In this document: in pieces, positions 60,901 through 64,000 of the stretch
Layout: each line of letters opens with the position of its first letter
Numbering within the stretch: the first letter of the stretch is position 1
DNA from: Dendrophyllia cribrosa
Lineage: Eukaryota; Cnidaria; Anthozoa; Scleractinia; Dendrophylliidae
Length of the DNA: 64,000 nt
Assembly (NCBI GenBank): GCA_024195265.1
Contig: JAJLRJ010000008.1
Span: 22,337,458-22,401,457 of the forward strand
Reading direction: 5' to 3'
Notes under the pieces: model-generated
Database searches by the model: none
What the model saw: the letters and a program-made list of their open reading frames with translations, nothing else
Told to the model about the DNA's origin: nothing
Translations under genes and position numbers: made by a program

Positions 60901-61352
60901 AAGGAGTCTACATTTTGAGTCTGTGCGGGATGAAATCCTAAAATGTGACCATTCAAACGAAAGCTAATGAGCAGTACTTTCCTGTGATGCTGTTTATTAT
61001 GCTGTACAAGGCGATTCTAACATTTGAGTCTGTGTATGAAATCCTAAAGTGTGACCATTCATATGAAAGCTATTGAGCAGTACTTTCCTGTGGTACTGTT
61101 TATTATGCTGTACAAGGTGGGCTTAACTTTCAAGTCTGTGATAAATAAAATCCCAAAGAGTGACCATTCAAATGAATGCTTTTCAGCAGTGTTTTGGAAA
61201 AAAAAAGAAAACGTTTTGTAAGTCCAGATTTTCGGTGGACTTCCCTTTAAAGAATAAACTAGTTAACTATTTAAAAGCACTAACTCACCAGACGCCAGTG
61301 CAAGAGAAACTCCAGTGAAGCATAAAACTGCCGTCAACAAATAATTAGCCAT
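36982..61352 (-). CDS. alpha-carbonic anhydrase, secreted/GPI-anchored (CA2), seven exons; host of the Polinton
   Basis: Minus-strand exons in order are 61289-61352, 60524-60553, 40811-41127, 39784-39876, 39001-39064, 37436-37596 and 36982-37191. They total 939 nt and predict 312 aa, with AG/GT borders and matching phases throughout. Exon 1 encodes a signal peptide ([20 protein letters not shown]). A 30-nt mini-exon ([10 protein letters not shown]) follows. Exon 3 has [19 protein letters not shown] (the proton-shuttle His position), zinc ligands in QLHLHWG and [14 protein letters not shown]; exon 4 supplies the third zinc His in IHFVSYN. Exon 6 has [19 protein letters not shown]. The last exon ends in a hydrophobic tail ([18 protein letters not shown]) after a small-residue segment, typical of a GPI signal. 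Intron 2 is about 19.4 kb because it contains the Polinton. All key residues are present, so an active extracellular enzyme is likely if the long intron is spliced. Confidence 0.95.
37675..37930. repeat. Dispersed repeat with poly-C end, copy 5, in CA2 intron
   Basis: Contains GGGGGTGCTTGTCGAAAAT, TTTTAGATTTTAGCACTCTA, CAATCTACAAATTTTGACC and TACGACGAGCACCC, then a C run near 37912-37935. Confidence 0.7.
38450..38810. repeat. Probable MITE with AAACATGTTT-like subrepeats in CA2 intron
   Basis: GTGCTCACATCGGCACCGAAAC at the left is loosely mirrored by TTTCGCCCTAGTGTGAACAC at the right. Many ACATGTTT/AAACACGTTT phrases lie between. The inverted match is imperfect. Confidence 0.45.
39506..39762. 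mobile_element. GAGCAGTTTTCAATTGAGTG-type MITE, copy 2
   Basis: The left end matches copy 1 at 18311. The right end reads ACTCAACTGAAAACCGCTC. It sits in the CA2 intron between exons 4 and 5. Confidence 0.8.
40214..40242. repeat. Poly-C tract in CA2 intron
   Basis: About 23 consecutive C bases. The proline-rich frame across it is not a gene. Confidence 0.9.
41340..41416. repeat. G-rich tract with CACCCCCTGCACCCC tail
   Basis: G runs with single C or T interruptions are followed by GTGCGTGCGCACCCCCTGCA and TCCGCCCCTG. It resembles the end of a dispersed repeat. It lies in CA2 intron 2, about 290 bp before the Polinton. Confidence 0.75.
41705..41830. repeat. Left terminal imperfect palindrome (possible hairpin telomere)
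   Basis: The outer arm 41705-41761 (57 nt) and inner arm 41772-41830 (59 nt) are inverted copies that differ only by two single-base indels. They are separated by the 10-nt loop TCACGCGTTC. The terminal phrase AGTAGTTGGTAGAGTGGCG therefore occurs twice at this end, in opposite orientations. Confidence 0.93.
41705..41952 (+). repeat. Left terminal inverted repeat
   Basis: It pairs with 59288-59535. By eye about seven substitutions separate the two. It ends at the ATG of the leftmost gene, so promoter sequence (CTTGTATATCGC before the ATG) and the first codon are shared with the polymerase gene at the other end. Inside it are the 126-bp terminal palindrome and a small CGGGATACCCG hairpin at 41831-41841. 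Confidence 0.95.
41949..42503 (+). CDS. Zinc-finger protein at left end (184 aa)
   Basis: I do not recognise a named family. The start at 41949 is the first ATG inside the terminal repeat, preceded by TATATCGCG. Two zinc-binding clusters are visible: [18 protein letters not shown]...C (about residues 37-57) and CPGCNRRF...H...C (about 70-90). A later stretch reads [15 protein letters not shown]. Similar pieces (a C2H2 finger followed by CPG, and REL.AWLDEQ) occur in the N-terminus of the element's DNA polymerase, so the two proteins may be partly homologous. The stop TGA overlaps the ATG of the exonuclease in ATGA, suggesting coupled translation or a former fusion. DNA binding is plausible but inferred. 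Confidence 0.75.
   Translation: MANRAMTAVEFLGLKGIPLKEGDDLYAKNKGTFEYNPCRHCGLNFTQGHSLVEHQKYACKMLRTEPRPKVICPGCNRRFCRQTVSRHLRNGCPPAKNNPRVFIQREVVRDVFANISQHELNAWLDEQEQEQEPFRSLEALNPLPRIRDLSFVSDFIEGKTPLAAFQTELCGYHQLKKRMDFVYQ
42500..43546 (+). CDS. YqaJ/lambda-type exonuclease, PD-(D/E)XK fold (348 aa)
   Basis: This is a viral alkaline-exonuclease-type nuclease that would resect DNA ends for recombination or process replication products. Visible family motifs, counted from ATG at 42500, are W26-x3-R30, IGASE (34-38), WGNLFEP (72-78), catalytic Asp116 in SPDGYF, Glu130-x-Lys132 in LEFKCP, and YYSDQIQ (147-153). All catalytic residues are present and the frame is open. The start overlaps the stop of the zinc-finger gene as ATGA, and a second ATG follows directly. 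It has no TATATAC motif of its own, so it is probably co-transcribed. The C-terminal 150 residues are unassigned. Such a nuclease is not part of the classical Polinton core set as I know it. Confidence 0.85.
   Translation: MMTATQKFMNFLKTRNTGLKQKSAGWLSARQNTIGASEISALTGSSPFESRHSLLMKKIQPTHMLNNTACTWGNLFEPIIRKYFEQKHSVSVFGHSISLNLAREHPLYRKVTCSPDGYFKDKDNTLSLLEFKCPFKRKIATNRIPRYYSDQIQTGLALSGDMVSKGLFVDGYFRMCSLNQLEPSLAHNSFLNAGKTYKTKNNSTLAWGVCYLFSKQSIKSNQAELIDLGATQTIALFEHVMGLIATKDVWVAYGSNPRREWPKPVAMFAWKLLDLTEIWEFKNPEFLSGIQRSVECFHDNLSKLRGRIRNYTYTEDSATIPNTGDDKAVLEAFLMEQAARLTPEFNRM
43547..44024. other. Palindrome-rich non-coding region between convergent genes
   Basis: This 478-bp gap is the longest in the element. 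It contains four perfect palindromes: CAATACGCATGCGTATTG (43551-43568, four bases after the exonuclease stop), CTCCTAGGAG (43844-43853), CCTAGCCTAGGCTAGG (43917-43932) and TGTCACGCGTGACA (43999-44012). A short hairpin AACCGC/GCGGTT lies at 43893-43911. The sequence is more GC-rich than the genes and has no frame of useful length. It could hold terminators, a structured RNA or a replication or packaging signal. Confidence 0.6.
44025..44726 (-). CDS. Candidate poxvirus VLTF3-like late transcription factor (233 aa)
   Basis: The protein has a zinc-ribbon with C84-x2-C87 (FCQNCKGKL) and C102-x2-C105 (CCEDCG), counted from ATG at 44726. A basic, aromatic stretch follows ([16 protein letters not shown]), then a helical C-terminus with [18 protein letters not shown]. 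This order resembles the VLTF3 (A2-type) late transcription factors of poxviruses and other large DNA viruses, where the factor activates late genes. The ATG is preceded by GTGTATATCC, a close variant of the motif seen before other genes. It is the last of three minus-strand genes reading away from the promoter at 46175. The assignment rests on the zinc pattern and layout and is not certain; a generic zinc-ribbon protein is the alternative. Confidence 0.6.
   Translation of the reverse strand: MEKFAKQLADVQSLDTKGEYKAKFDELDKEYKFILLRSLDNYNKEIGRSNLTERLHRIKECLSPEAQYTPHSLFTLFNERINFCQNCKGKLNLRMFSSELCCEDCGLLEPLDGVAFDYNELYGGDYKITKKRRPTKRYNFKTYLNKHLKICEPNVCLSSEEIQHANDSFNFIEEHLPERISMPFVAHKIFDGIQLKWPQRAIVNYFQLQVPQKSMQKHEQNWKIMLEKMGHVV
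44727..44734 (-). promoter_or_regulatory. TATAT motif before the VLTF3-like gene
   Basis: On the minus strand GTATATCC directly abuts the ATG. This is a variant of the element-wide TATATAC motif. Confidence 0.5.
44802..45485 (-). CDS. Membrane protein with central hydrophobic hairpin (227 aa)
   Basis: No named family recognised. Residues 31-62 are charged and helical. A long Gly/Ala/Leu-rich hydrophobic segment spans about 64-117 and is enough for two membrane helices. The C-terminal half is again charged and coiled-coil-like ([19 protein letters not shown]). The start ATG at 45485 follows TATATATACCCACGCC. Helix, membrane hairpin, helix architecture could suit a virion membrane or membrane-remodelling protein, but that is inference. 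The frame is intact. Confidence 0.75.
   Translation of the reverse strand: MSSANVLPSAPEYSETKQLYPMREITQINAEDFRLKKISDLLKELSDEAEHYRQVAKKYKRTQALVHYSAVGLGSLSVGLSSGALATALTGFGIVASPALAGVATLCGLSSVGFTALNKRLERKVTKHENIYTLALAKRNTVNELISKALEDKRISDTEFTIINREVEKYHELKAAIRDGVKASKNVATQTQAPDLEKLKKELRKEVTQEFQKKILLAAASKSDLRN
45493..45502 (-). promoter_or_regulatory. TATATATAC motif before the 227-aa membrane protein
   Basis: Minus strand ATATATATAC ends seven bases before the ATG at 45485. Confidence 0.65.
45509..46174 (-). CDS. Conserved-looking element protein, possible virion component (221 aa)
   Basis: The frame extends further upstream, but I choose ATG 46174 because TATATAC lies six bases before it, as at the other genes. 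Features are [20 protein letters not shown] near the N-terminus, a region of beta-type hydrophobic spacing with [33 protein letters not shown] near the middle, and a C-terminal block [15 protein letters not shown] ending in alternating hydrophobic residues. The layout recalls a family of proteins in Polinton-type elements of aquatic animals; a jelly-roll or fibre-like virion protein is a guess. The gene is divergent from the 46221 gene over a 46-bp shared promoter. The frame is open. Confidence 0.65.
   Translation of the reverse strand: MVVLTIVTSSNPHTIYFNHPLPKPSYIRLVSCSIFNSWHTLKEEAKISPTTPTNSSRGATLLPGHHTLESLAKEFEGLKDYNRNLNLTIDTKAPYGAMVIHNNGGSVTLSNNLAALLGINPVLMFITFVKRLRAPSAYFIHCDLVDKEQNLLNGKPSTVLARFDIRGKPFEKVFYETTQQNVLRDVSSGDYVNSITLSVRDENNDLFNFNDAPLEFEVEIN
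46175..46220. promoter_or_regulatory. Bidirectional promoter with two inverted TATATAC motifs
   Basis: Only 46 bp separate two divergent ATGs. GTATATA at 46181-46187 faces the minus-strand gene and TATATAC at about 46210-46216 faces the plus-strand gene, each 4-6 bases from its ATG, with AT-only sequence between. The interval is close to palindromic. Confidence 0.75.
46221..48055 (+). pseudogene. Large element protein, frame-shifted (about 610 codons in two frames)
   Basis: Two frames (46221-46970 and 47036-48055) appear to be one gene: the downstream frame stays open upstream of its first ATG, giving [19 protein letters not shown] in continuity with the upstream product. The frame changes near 46922, consistent with one base lost beside a G. 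Start context is TATATACAATC then ATG. The N-terminus is Gly/Pro-rich ([18 protein letters not shown]). The middle has [17 protein letters not shown]; the second frame has [15 protein letters not shown] and [19 protein letters not shown] Thr-Pro/Gln-Pro repeat and a C-terminal membrane helix ([18 protein letters not shown]) follow. I do not recognise the family; size and position suit a minor virion protein. Confidence 0.7.
48056..48172. other. Gap between convergent genes
   Basis: 117 bp between the stop of the 46221 gene and the stop of the coiled-coil gene. It contains CCCCCCTGAGAGTGGGACC and A/T runs. No clear terminator hairpin is visible. Confidence 0.4.
48173..49622 (-). pseudogene. 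Coiled-coil membrane protein, broken by a stop and a frame shift (about 480 codons)
   Basis: Two open pieces belong together. The upstream piece starts at ATG 49622 (TATATACCCACG before it): acidic N-terminus with [10 protein letters not shown], then [15 protein letters not shown] and [20 protein letters not shown]. It meets an in-frame TAA at 49041, but reading past it continues a Glu/Lys/Gln-rich coiled coil ([20 protein letters not shown]). Near 48905 the frame changes, consistent with an extra base in a TT pair, and the coiled coil resumes ([20 protein letters not shown]). The C-terminus has two or three hydrophobic segments ([49 protein letters not shown]). The role is unknown; a long coiled coil plus membrane anchor suggests a structural or membrane-linked protein. 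Confidence 0.75.
49623..49665. promoter_or_regulatory. Bidirectional promoter between coiled-coil and capsid genes
   Basis: 43 bp between two ATGs. GTATATA at 49628-49634 faces the minus-strand gene and ATATATAC at 49657-49664 ends one base before the capsid ATG. Confidence 0.75.
49666..50915 (+). pseudogene. Major capsid protein (double jelly roll), frame-shifted
   Basis: This is the Polinton major capsid (hexon-like) protein that would form the icosahedral shell. The first frame (49666 to about 50255) begins [20 protein letters not shown], with [20 protein letters not shown] and beta-strand-rich sequence. The second frame (to 50915) carries the characteristic C-terminal half: [39 protein letters not shown] and a final beta-rich block before QLESVQY. 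The frames switch near 50250-50260, consistent with one base lost in a G pair; otherwise the coding sequence is clean. Total length of about 415 codons suits the family. TATATACC directly precedes ATGG. Confidence 0.88.
50966..50975 (+). promoter_or_regulatory. TATATATAC motif before the ATPase gene
   Basis: ATATATATAC ends 11 bases before the ATG at 50987. Its presence supports 50987, not the internal ATG at 51132, as the gene start. Confidence 0.65.
50987..51731 (+). pseudogene. A32/FtsK-HerA-type genome packaging ATPase, probably frame-shifted near its N-terminus
   Basis: The main frame from 51132 encodes the ATPase that would pump DNA into capsids. Motifs counted from that ATG are Walker A GPTNSGKT (14-21), Walker B LFILDD (89-94), and LTQQ (125-128). 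The product ends [12 protein letters not shown] second frame from ATG 50987 gives 64 residues ([20 protein letters not shown], then [20 protein letters not shown]) and overlaps the first. The promoter motif precedes 50987, and the two frames would join near 51130 at a GG pair. I read this as one gene of about 245 codons with one indel. Alternatively 51132 is a genuine second start, in which case the ATPase itself is intact. Confidence 0.85.
51765..51772 (+). promoter_or_regulatory. ATATATAC motif before the 81-codon gene
   Basis: It ends one base before ATGG at 51774, the same spacing as at the capsid gene. Confidence 0.6.
51774..52019 (+). pseudogene. Small helical protein gene with internal stop (81 sense and stop codons plus terminal TAA)
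   Basis: From ATG 51774 the frame reads [20 protein letters not shown], meets TAA at 51843-51845, and continues without further stops ([33 protein letters not shown]) to TAA at 52017. The perfect promoter context, tight packing between ATPase and next gene, and helical composition on both sides of the stop argue for a real small gene broken by one substitution. Family unknown. Confidence 0.6.
52031..52040 (+). promoter_or_regulatory. ATATGTATAC motif before the 52045 gene
   Basis: The TATGTATAC variant ends four bases before ATGATG at 52045. Confidence 0.6.
52045..52652 (+). pseudogene. Helical element protein, frame-shifted (about 202 codons)
   Basis: The first frame ([40 protein letters not shown], then a helical [10 protein letters not shown]) is continued by a second frame from about 52467 ([16 protein letters not shown], ending VPTSQEP). 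The junction near 52463 is consistent with one base lost. No named family is recognised. The start is chosen from the promoter motif; the longer open frame from 51976 overlaps the preceding gene and is not used. The last codons run into GGAACCT repeats. Confidence 0.65.
52641..52692. repeat. Degenerate GGAACCT direct repeats
   Basis: GGAACCT occurs three times in 35 bp and decays into GCAACCT and GGAATCT copies. It overlaps the end of the preceding gene. Confidence 0.75.
52731..52738 (+). promoter_or_regulatory. ATATATAC motif before the 52744 gene
   Basis: It ends five bases before ATG at 52744. Confidence 0.65.
52744..53217 (+). CDS. Single-pass membrane protein (157 aa)
   Basis: No family named. 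The N-terminus is Thr/Pro-rich ([10 protein letters not shown]), then a basic helical block [19 protein letters not shown] (43-61), Ser/Gly/Thr repeats (70-91), a membrane helix [19 protein letters not shown] (93-111), a short basic QRF.RK and a Thr/Ala/Pro tail. The frame is intact with TATATACCCACG before ATGG. It is the first of four consecutive small membrane-protein genes, suggesting virion membrane or minor capsid components. Confidence 0.75.
   Translation: MATPLETIPEETQTPTPTPARVTSEVPKTKPATEQNPGRVASGKRLAERNRLAREAKKKAEAQKPAPSTSGATSGTTSGATSDTTSDSNSNSIFYILGVAGLVVSAAGVYYQREAIMQRFGRKSNTPATPANTPAATPAATPPPSRIPVRQGIKKME
53225..53232 (+). promoter_or_regulatory. ATATATAC motif before the 53238 gene
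   Basis: It ends five bases before ATG at 53238. Confidence 0.6.
53238..53423 (+). CDS. Small membrane protein (61 aa)
   Basis: A hydrophobic helix at residues 6-30 ([15 protein letters not shown]) is followed by a Glu-Pro repeat tail (EPEPEPEPG). The start is supported by the promoter motif and tandem arrangement. Function unknown. Confidence 0.65.
   Translation: MDFLQGIMTGAAIGGVLLFWGKLSVASVKTILGLAMNRHNEPEPEPEPGLSPRNPNADAEA
53448..53458 (+). promoter_or_regulatory. CATATGTATAC motif before the 53471 gene
   Basis: It ends 12 bases before ATG at 53471; same variant as at 52031 and 53697. Confidence 0.6.
53471..53692 (+). CDS. Small two-helix membrane protein (73 aa)
   Basis: Two hydrophobic stretches ([14 protein letters not shown], about 14-27; [14 protein letters not shown], about 46-59) flank a polar loop [14 protein letters not shown]. 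The frame is intact, with promoter motif upstream and stop 26 bases before the next ATG. It could be a virion membrane peptide or holin-like protein; function is unproved. Confidence 0.7.
   Translation: MSDNKLVKSILDAATITGLVAGIGWIGKKTIKENFTADPSASLMNYVKFTAVMAGSIALKKYLEDQKILPDNM
53697..53707 (+). promoter_or_regulatory. CATATGTATAC motif before the 53719 gene
   Basis: It starts four bases after the preceding stop codon and ends 11 bases before ATG at 53719. Confidence 0.6.
53719..54156 (+). CDS. Protein with terminal hydrophobic segments (145 aa)
   Basis: The start at 53719 is chosen from the promoter motif; the open frame extends further upstream. The N-terminus is hydrophobic ([18 protein letters not shown]), the middle is a charged helix with many Lys/Gln ([18 protein letters not shown]), then [16 protein letters not shown] and a second hydrophobic segment [18 protein letters not shown] at the very end. 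The arrangement recalls small membrane-linked proteins of Polinton-type elements. Function unknown; the frame is intact. Confidence 0.7.
   Translation: MASIAIMALGAVLNAAAFTGGNYLAKYLSGDNGKAAMDEKIRHDHALEQYQAAYAKYQKDRTKLLDWIAANDRIKHQASKNFQTTDQALALYNQMHQTQPDKQIKDYKEPVFSDFYKPSPQQQTGELALIGGTLLAGGYAAYRFL
54180..54187 (+). promoter_or_regulatory. ATATATAC motif before the 54189 gene
   Basis: It ends one base before ATGG, preceded by an A13 run. Confidence 0.65.
54189..54491 (+). CDS. Small soluble protein (100 aa)
   Basis: No family recognised. It is a helical, Glu/Thr-rich protein with four Cys and two Trp ([26 protein letters not shown]). There is no membrane helix. It begins MAVPAF directly after TATATACC and ends 46 bases before the integrase ATG. 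Function unknown. Confidence 0.6.
   Translation: MAVPAFSKEATFLPACPWEVSETMLTSFPEGHYELACLLVTAITTQDSEEITRAVHKMCELGRKITPWMCHDENEAYREVEKLRNTVAQLTLEAITSPAA
54524..54532 (+). promoter_or_regulatory. TATATATAC motif before the integrase gene
   Basis: It ends five bases before ATGG at 54538. Confidence 0.65.
54538..55527 (+). CDS. Retrovirus-type (rve) DDE integrase of the Polinton (329 aa)
   Basis: The enzyme inserts the linear element into host DNA. The N-terminal helical region ([18 protein letters not shown] to [13 protein letters not shown]) is typical for Polinton integrases. The catalytic triad is Asp73 (HQADLLFLP), Asp138 ([10 protein letters not shown]) and Glu173 ([15 protein letters not shown]), with D138 and E173 35 residues apart as in the DD35E class. 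The C-terminal part has [21 protein letters not shown] and GFVREEL, a chromo-like terminal module in this family. The frame is intact. Its last 25 bases overlap, tail to tail, the end of the polymerase gene. The 5-bp ACAAC duplication is the footprint expected from this type of enzyme. Confidence 0.95.
   Translation: MEAKLSKIYYSPKGYWKGLAAVKKLAAAAKVSDDVAKKWLVKQALWQVYLPAPRRIPRPKFDVSSPNAVHQADLLFLPHDKLPRGRKVYKYALTLVDVASRFKAAEPLTSKESEEVAKAFARIYRRGPLKWPQLLQVDPGKEFMGAVTKTMENNKTAIRRGRVDIHRDQAIVERFNRTLAERLFGYQYAVEMNMPSSRSTAWVKRLPEVVSALNNEVTRLTGKKPKDAIKEKAVSSKPATPYARPVGVNEKKLPPRVSVRYLYYPGELEGGGRRATDPIWSLKVYNIEKVVTKPDAPVVYYLYDGPKRGFVREELMVVPPGTQLPPAGL
55503..59291 (-). pseudogene. Protein-primed family B DNA polymerase with N-terminal zinc-finger and nuclease-like regions, two frame shifts
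   Basis: About 1,260 codons replicate the element. The first frame (ATG 59291) has [10 protein letters not shown] near residues 206-215, which resembles an OTU protease Cys motif, a C2H2 finger at C315/C318/H331/C335, and VDGY with FHGCHWHGC (403-424), similar to small nuclease folds. The second frame contributes the proofreading exonuclease ([29 protein letters not shown]) and palm motif A ([10 protein letters not shown]). The third holds motif B ([11 protein letters not shown]), motif C (MDTDSMYF) and KCYYVE. Frames switch near 57930, consistent with one A lost in an A run, and near 56440, consistent with an extra C in a CCC run. All catalytic motifs survive. The start lies in the terminal repeat. 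Confidence 0.92.
59288..59535 (-). repeat. Right terminal inverted repeat
   Basis: Inverted copy of 41705-41952. It ends at the polymerase ATG. Its palindrome is in the same configuration as on the left (same loop orientation, same outer arm sequence). Confidence 0.95.
59410..59535. repeat. Right terminal imperfect palindrome
   Basis: Inner arm 59410-59468, loop GAACGCGTGA, outer arm 59479-59535. The outer arm is identical to that of the left end; the inner arm differs from the left one by a single base. Confidence 0.93.
59536..60523. other. Remaining part of CA2 intron 2
   Basis: It starts with the ACAAC target duplication and has a G run at about 59586-59607. No coding sequence or recognised repeat family was seen in the rest, which is AT-rich. 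Confidence 0.5.
60725..61190. repeat. Tandem repeat of about 108 bp in CA2 intron 1, 4.5 units
   Basis: GTGACCATTCA recurs at 60728, 60834, 60945, 61051 and 61160. Each is followed by GAGCAGTACTTTCCT and TTTATTATGCTGTA. A single inverted, diverged piece of the unit lies at about 63057-63104. Confidence 0.9.
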
Positions 61353-64000
61353 GATTGACAACTAAAGCTTGAACTTTTCCTGAAAGAAACAAGATGAGGC
61401 ATAAGTTTATAAGAGTTACAAAATGCCAGGCACTATAACAATGTTTTTCTTTTATTTTATTTTAACCAATCAGGAGTGAGAACAAAAGCAATTGTAACTT
61501 GGCTCACGCGCGTTTTTGTCGAATTCTGATAATGATTGGCTTATTGTTACGTGCGCGGGTATGTTTGCCGGATACAATACAGTGTGTTTGGTTTTGCAGC
61601 AATTATTACAACCACTCTACGATCTGGTGTTAGCGTGTTGCATTCTTGGTTTGCACTTCCGTCATATCAAAATTCAGGAGCATTAAAAAACAGATTTCGA
61701 TCCCTAAATGTTTATTGTGTTAAAGAAAATTGAAAACTACACATCTGGACTAAATTTTGAATTTCGTTGAAGAGTTATAGGCGAACGAGTATTAGACATT
61801 TTTAGTAAAAATGTATGGAGCGGCCATTTTTGCGTACCCCGATATTTCATGAGGGCTGGGGGTGGCTGAAAACAGGCTTACCAAGAGTCCAATCACAAAA
61901 GATTGGATTTACTATAAGTTCCAAAAATCGGTGATTGTTGCACTGGTATCGACATATCACAATTTATAGTTTAGATTTTTCAATTCTTGGCAAAAGCATC
62001 TACATTTGTATAAAAACCCAGCATTCCTTGATCCAATGGTTGAACATACAATCATGTACATGTAGAACCATTTGTTCCTCTCAACACTGTCTAAAGCTAT
62101 TTTTTTTAAAGCTGTGTTGGTTTGTATGTGACTCATTGGTTGTAGTAACCAACAATGATTTTCTTTAATTCACTATCCTCATCCATTTTTTTCCTTTAAA
62201 AAATTGAACATGGTATATATTTCCCAGAATATTCAAAATTTGTCCCGATAGTCCTAAAATTCTGTTCCAATAATTTTGCTACAAAATTTATTCTGGAATG
62301 ATTTCTCCAAGCCTACATGTATTACCAGCCACTGATTGATTTGAATAAACCACCCAAATTCACAATTCATCATGCAATATTTATGTCAAACAATCACTCC
62401 CAGTGAGTTTACCACATTGGTTTCTTAATTTTCAAAAAGGTACAACAATGTTTAATGTAAAAATGTTTCAGATGAAACTGACAGCCATCTTCAGCACATT
62501 CGAGTAACAGAATCCGCTATTGGGTGTGATATACATGTAAATGCAGGGAGAAAACATGTTTACATTAAAAAAAAAATTATTACCCTTCTGAAAATTATTT
62601 CCTGCCTGCTGGTTCTACGGAAATTTGGTAATGGTTTCTTAGTTAATAGAAAACATGGGAAGTCTATTGAAGTCCCATCAAAGCTGGCCTGAAATCAGAA
62701 CATATTTTTATTCCTCCGATTGAAAGGAGTTGAATTAATTGTCCGATGTTACGAAACTTTGAGGCGATATTTTGCAAAAGAAAACTCTAGTTTTCAGCCC
62801 ATAATTGATTACGAATTGTTAAGATGTCGACTAAGGCCTTCCGAACAGCTTTCTTAACGAAACGATTCCTTGGGTGATCCCAACACCCTGCATTATATCT
62901 TATGACTGACTATACTGATTTTGTCAACAGTTCAACTATTTCGCTGAACGAGTTTACCTCCCAAGAGTGCCGAAAACCAAAATTCAAGAAAAATCACAAA
63001 TTTCGTTTTGTAAAATATTGAAAAACGAATGGCACTTCGCAAAAGAATTGCCGAAGGTTTCATTTGAATGGTCACACCATAGGATTTCGTCCACAGACTT
63101 AAAAAGCCGCTAGAATGAAAGGGTTAAGCAAGAAGAATTCAAACAATCAACAAAAGCGTTGATTAAAATCAAAATGTCTATTGGCTTTGATGGTCCTCCT
63201 ATACCGAATGGTTCCTTAGCAACATTGAACAAATAGATTTCAGTGTTTATTTTTGTGTGTGTGTTTTTTTTTAATGTTTTAGCTTTCTTCTGCTAGAAAA
63301 AGATAACTGGGAACAGTAAAAAGAGTGATATTGTTTCATTGTCTGCTGTTTCTTAGTTCAGGACGCACATGAACGAAGGCGGACAATTCGAATGTCGTTG
63401 ACCGAGCGATGTTGTTTTGCTTTTGTAAACGGCGCGAGCTTTCGTTTTCCATGAAAAGAATTAAAAGCTTATAAAACATAAAAAGCTAATCTCCCGTGAA
63501 TAATTTTGAGATAATAACTTGGTTAACATGAAAATGTCTATTGATCTTGGTGCATATATTTACTGTATTTATGGGTCTTTACAAAGGGATCATGTACAAA
63601 TTTTAATATCCACACACAAGGAAGTGTCAGGTATTAGGTAAGCTGCCGGGCTGATATTTTAGTTAGGGTCTGGTCGCACTACAGTCAAAAACAAAAATTA
63701 GCCCGTGCAAAATGACATAAAAACAAAAACATTCCACAAAAAGCGTGTCCCACCGAAGTGGTTTCTTTTGTTTCCTCGATTTTTACACAGGCGGATTTTT
63801 GTAGTTGACTGTAGTGCGACCAGGCCCTTAGTTGAGAAATTCAAACAACTTGCCGAAAGCATAGTCCAGTTCACCGCAATACCACTAAAAAAGAGTTGTT
63901 AACAGTACGCAAATAAATATTTCATTCAATTATAGCATTGTTGGTCGGCGTAGTTTGTGGCCTTTCTCGACAAACTGAAGCACTTAACATAGTATTAGAA
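61353..64000. other. Upstream region of CA2, no gene recognised
   Basis: This lies 5' of the CA2 start codon and should contain its promoter and 5' untranslated region. I see no clear TATA box. The short frames lack gene features. It contains the inverted repeat at 63664-63831 and the inverted repeat piece at 63057. Confidence 0.5.
63664..63831. mobile_element. 168-bp MITE
   Basis: The ends AGGGTCTGGTCGCACTACAG and CTGTAGTGCGACCAGGCCCT are inverted copies. It is non-coding. It contains CACCGAAGTGG and long A/T stretches. Confidence 0.75.

Overview
The window looks like animal nuclear DNA, most likely from a cnidarian such as a coral or sea anemone. That assignment is an inference from three things: two secreted, multi-exon alpha-carbonic anhydrase genes, AT-rich DNA crowded with small palindromic transposons and poly-G/poly-C tracts, and a large Polinton/Maverick of a type I associate with cnidarian genomes. 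No tRNA, rRNA or CRISPR array was recognised.

Layout. Positions 1-1906 hold a pentanucleotide microsatellite and a TTAA-flanked transposon. A first alpha-carbonic anhydrase gene (CA1, + strand) has exons between 1907 and 6986; its signal-peptide exon was not found. From 6987 to 36981 there are about 30 kb with no convincing intact gene. This stretch holds inverted-repeat elements, tandem repeats, a piggyBac-type element next to its own empty site, a helicase fragment and a Myb/SANT-like relic. A second alpha-carbonic anhydrase gene (CA2, - strand) runs from 61352 down to 36982 in seven intact exons. The two genes converge on the repeat-rich interval.

Intron 2 of CA2 contains a complete-length, 17,831-bp Polinton/Maverick virus-like element (41705-59535). 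It is bounded by ACAAC on both sides and has terminal inverted repeats of about 248 bp. Inside are a zinc-finger protein, a YqaJ-type exonuclease, a candidate VLTF3-like late transcription factor, several element-specific or membrane proteins, a double-jelly-roll major capsid protein, an A32/FtsK-type packaging ATPase, a run of small hydrophobic proteins, a retrovirus-type integrase and a protein-primed family B DNA polymerase. Seven reading-frame shifts and two in-frame stops interrupt seven of these genes, including polymerase, capsid and ATPase, so the copy as sequenced is defective. Integrase, exonuclease and the VLTF3-like gene are open.

Three features make the element unusual. First, each terminus is itself a 126-bp imperfect palindrome that could fold as a hairpin with unpaired bases, recalling poxvirus telomeres. 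Second, almost every gene carries a TATATAC or TATGTATAC motif only 2-23 bases before its ATG, far too close for a host TATA box and more like a late promoter of large DNA viruses, which fits the VLTF3-like gene. Third, the genes at the two ends share their promoter and first codons through the terminal repeats, and the left-end protein also shares short motifs with the polymerase N-terminus. Together these suggest a viral lineage with its own transcription programme, a protein-primed polymerase, an exonuclease that could process ends, and integration by a DDE integrase.
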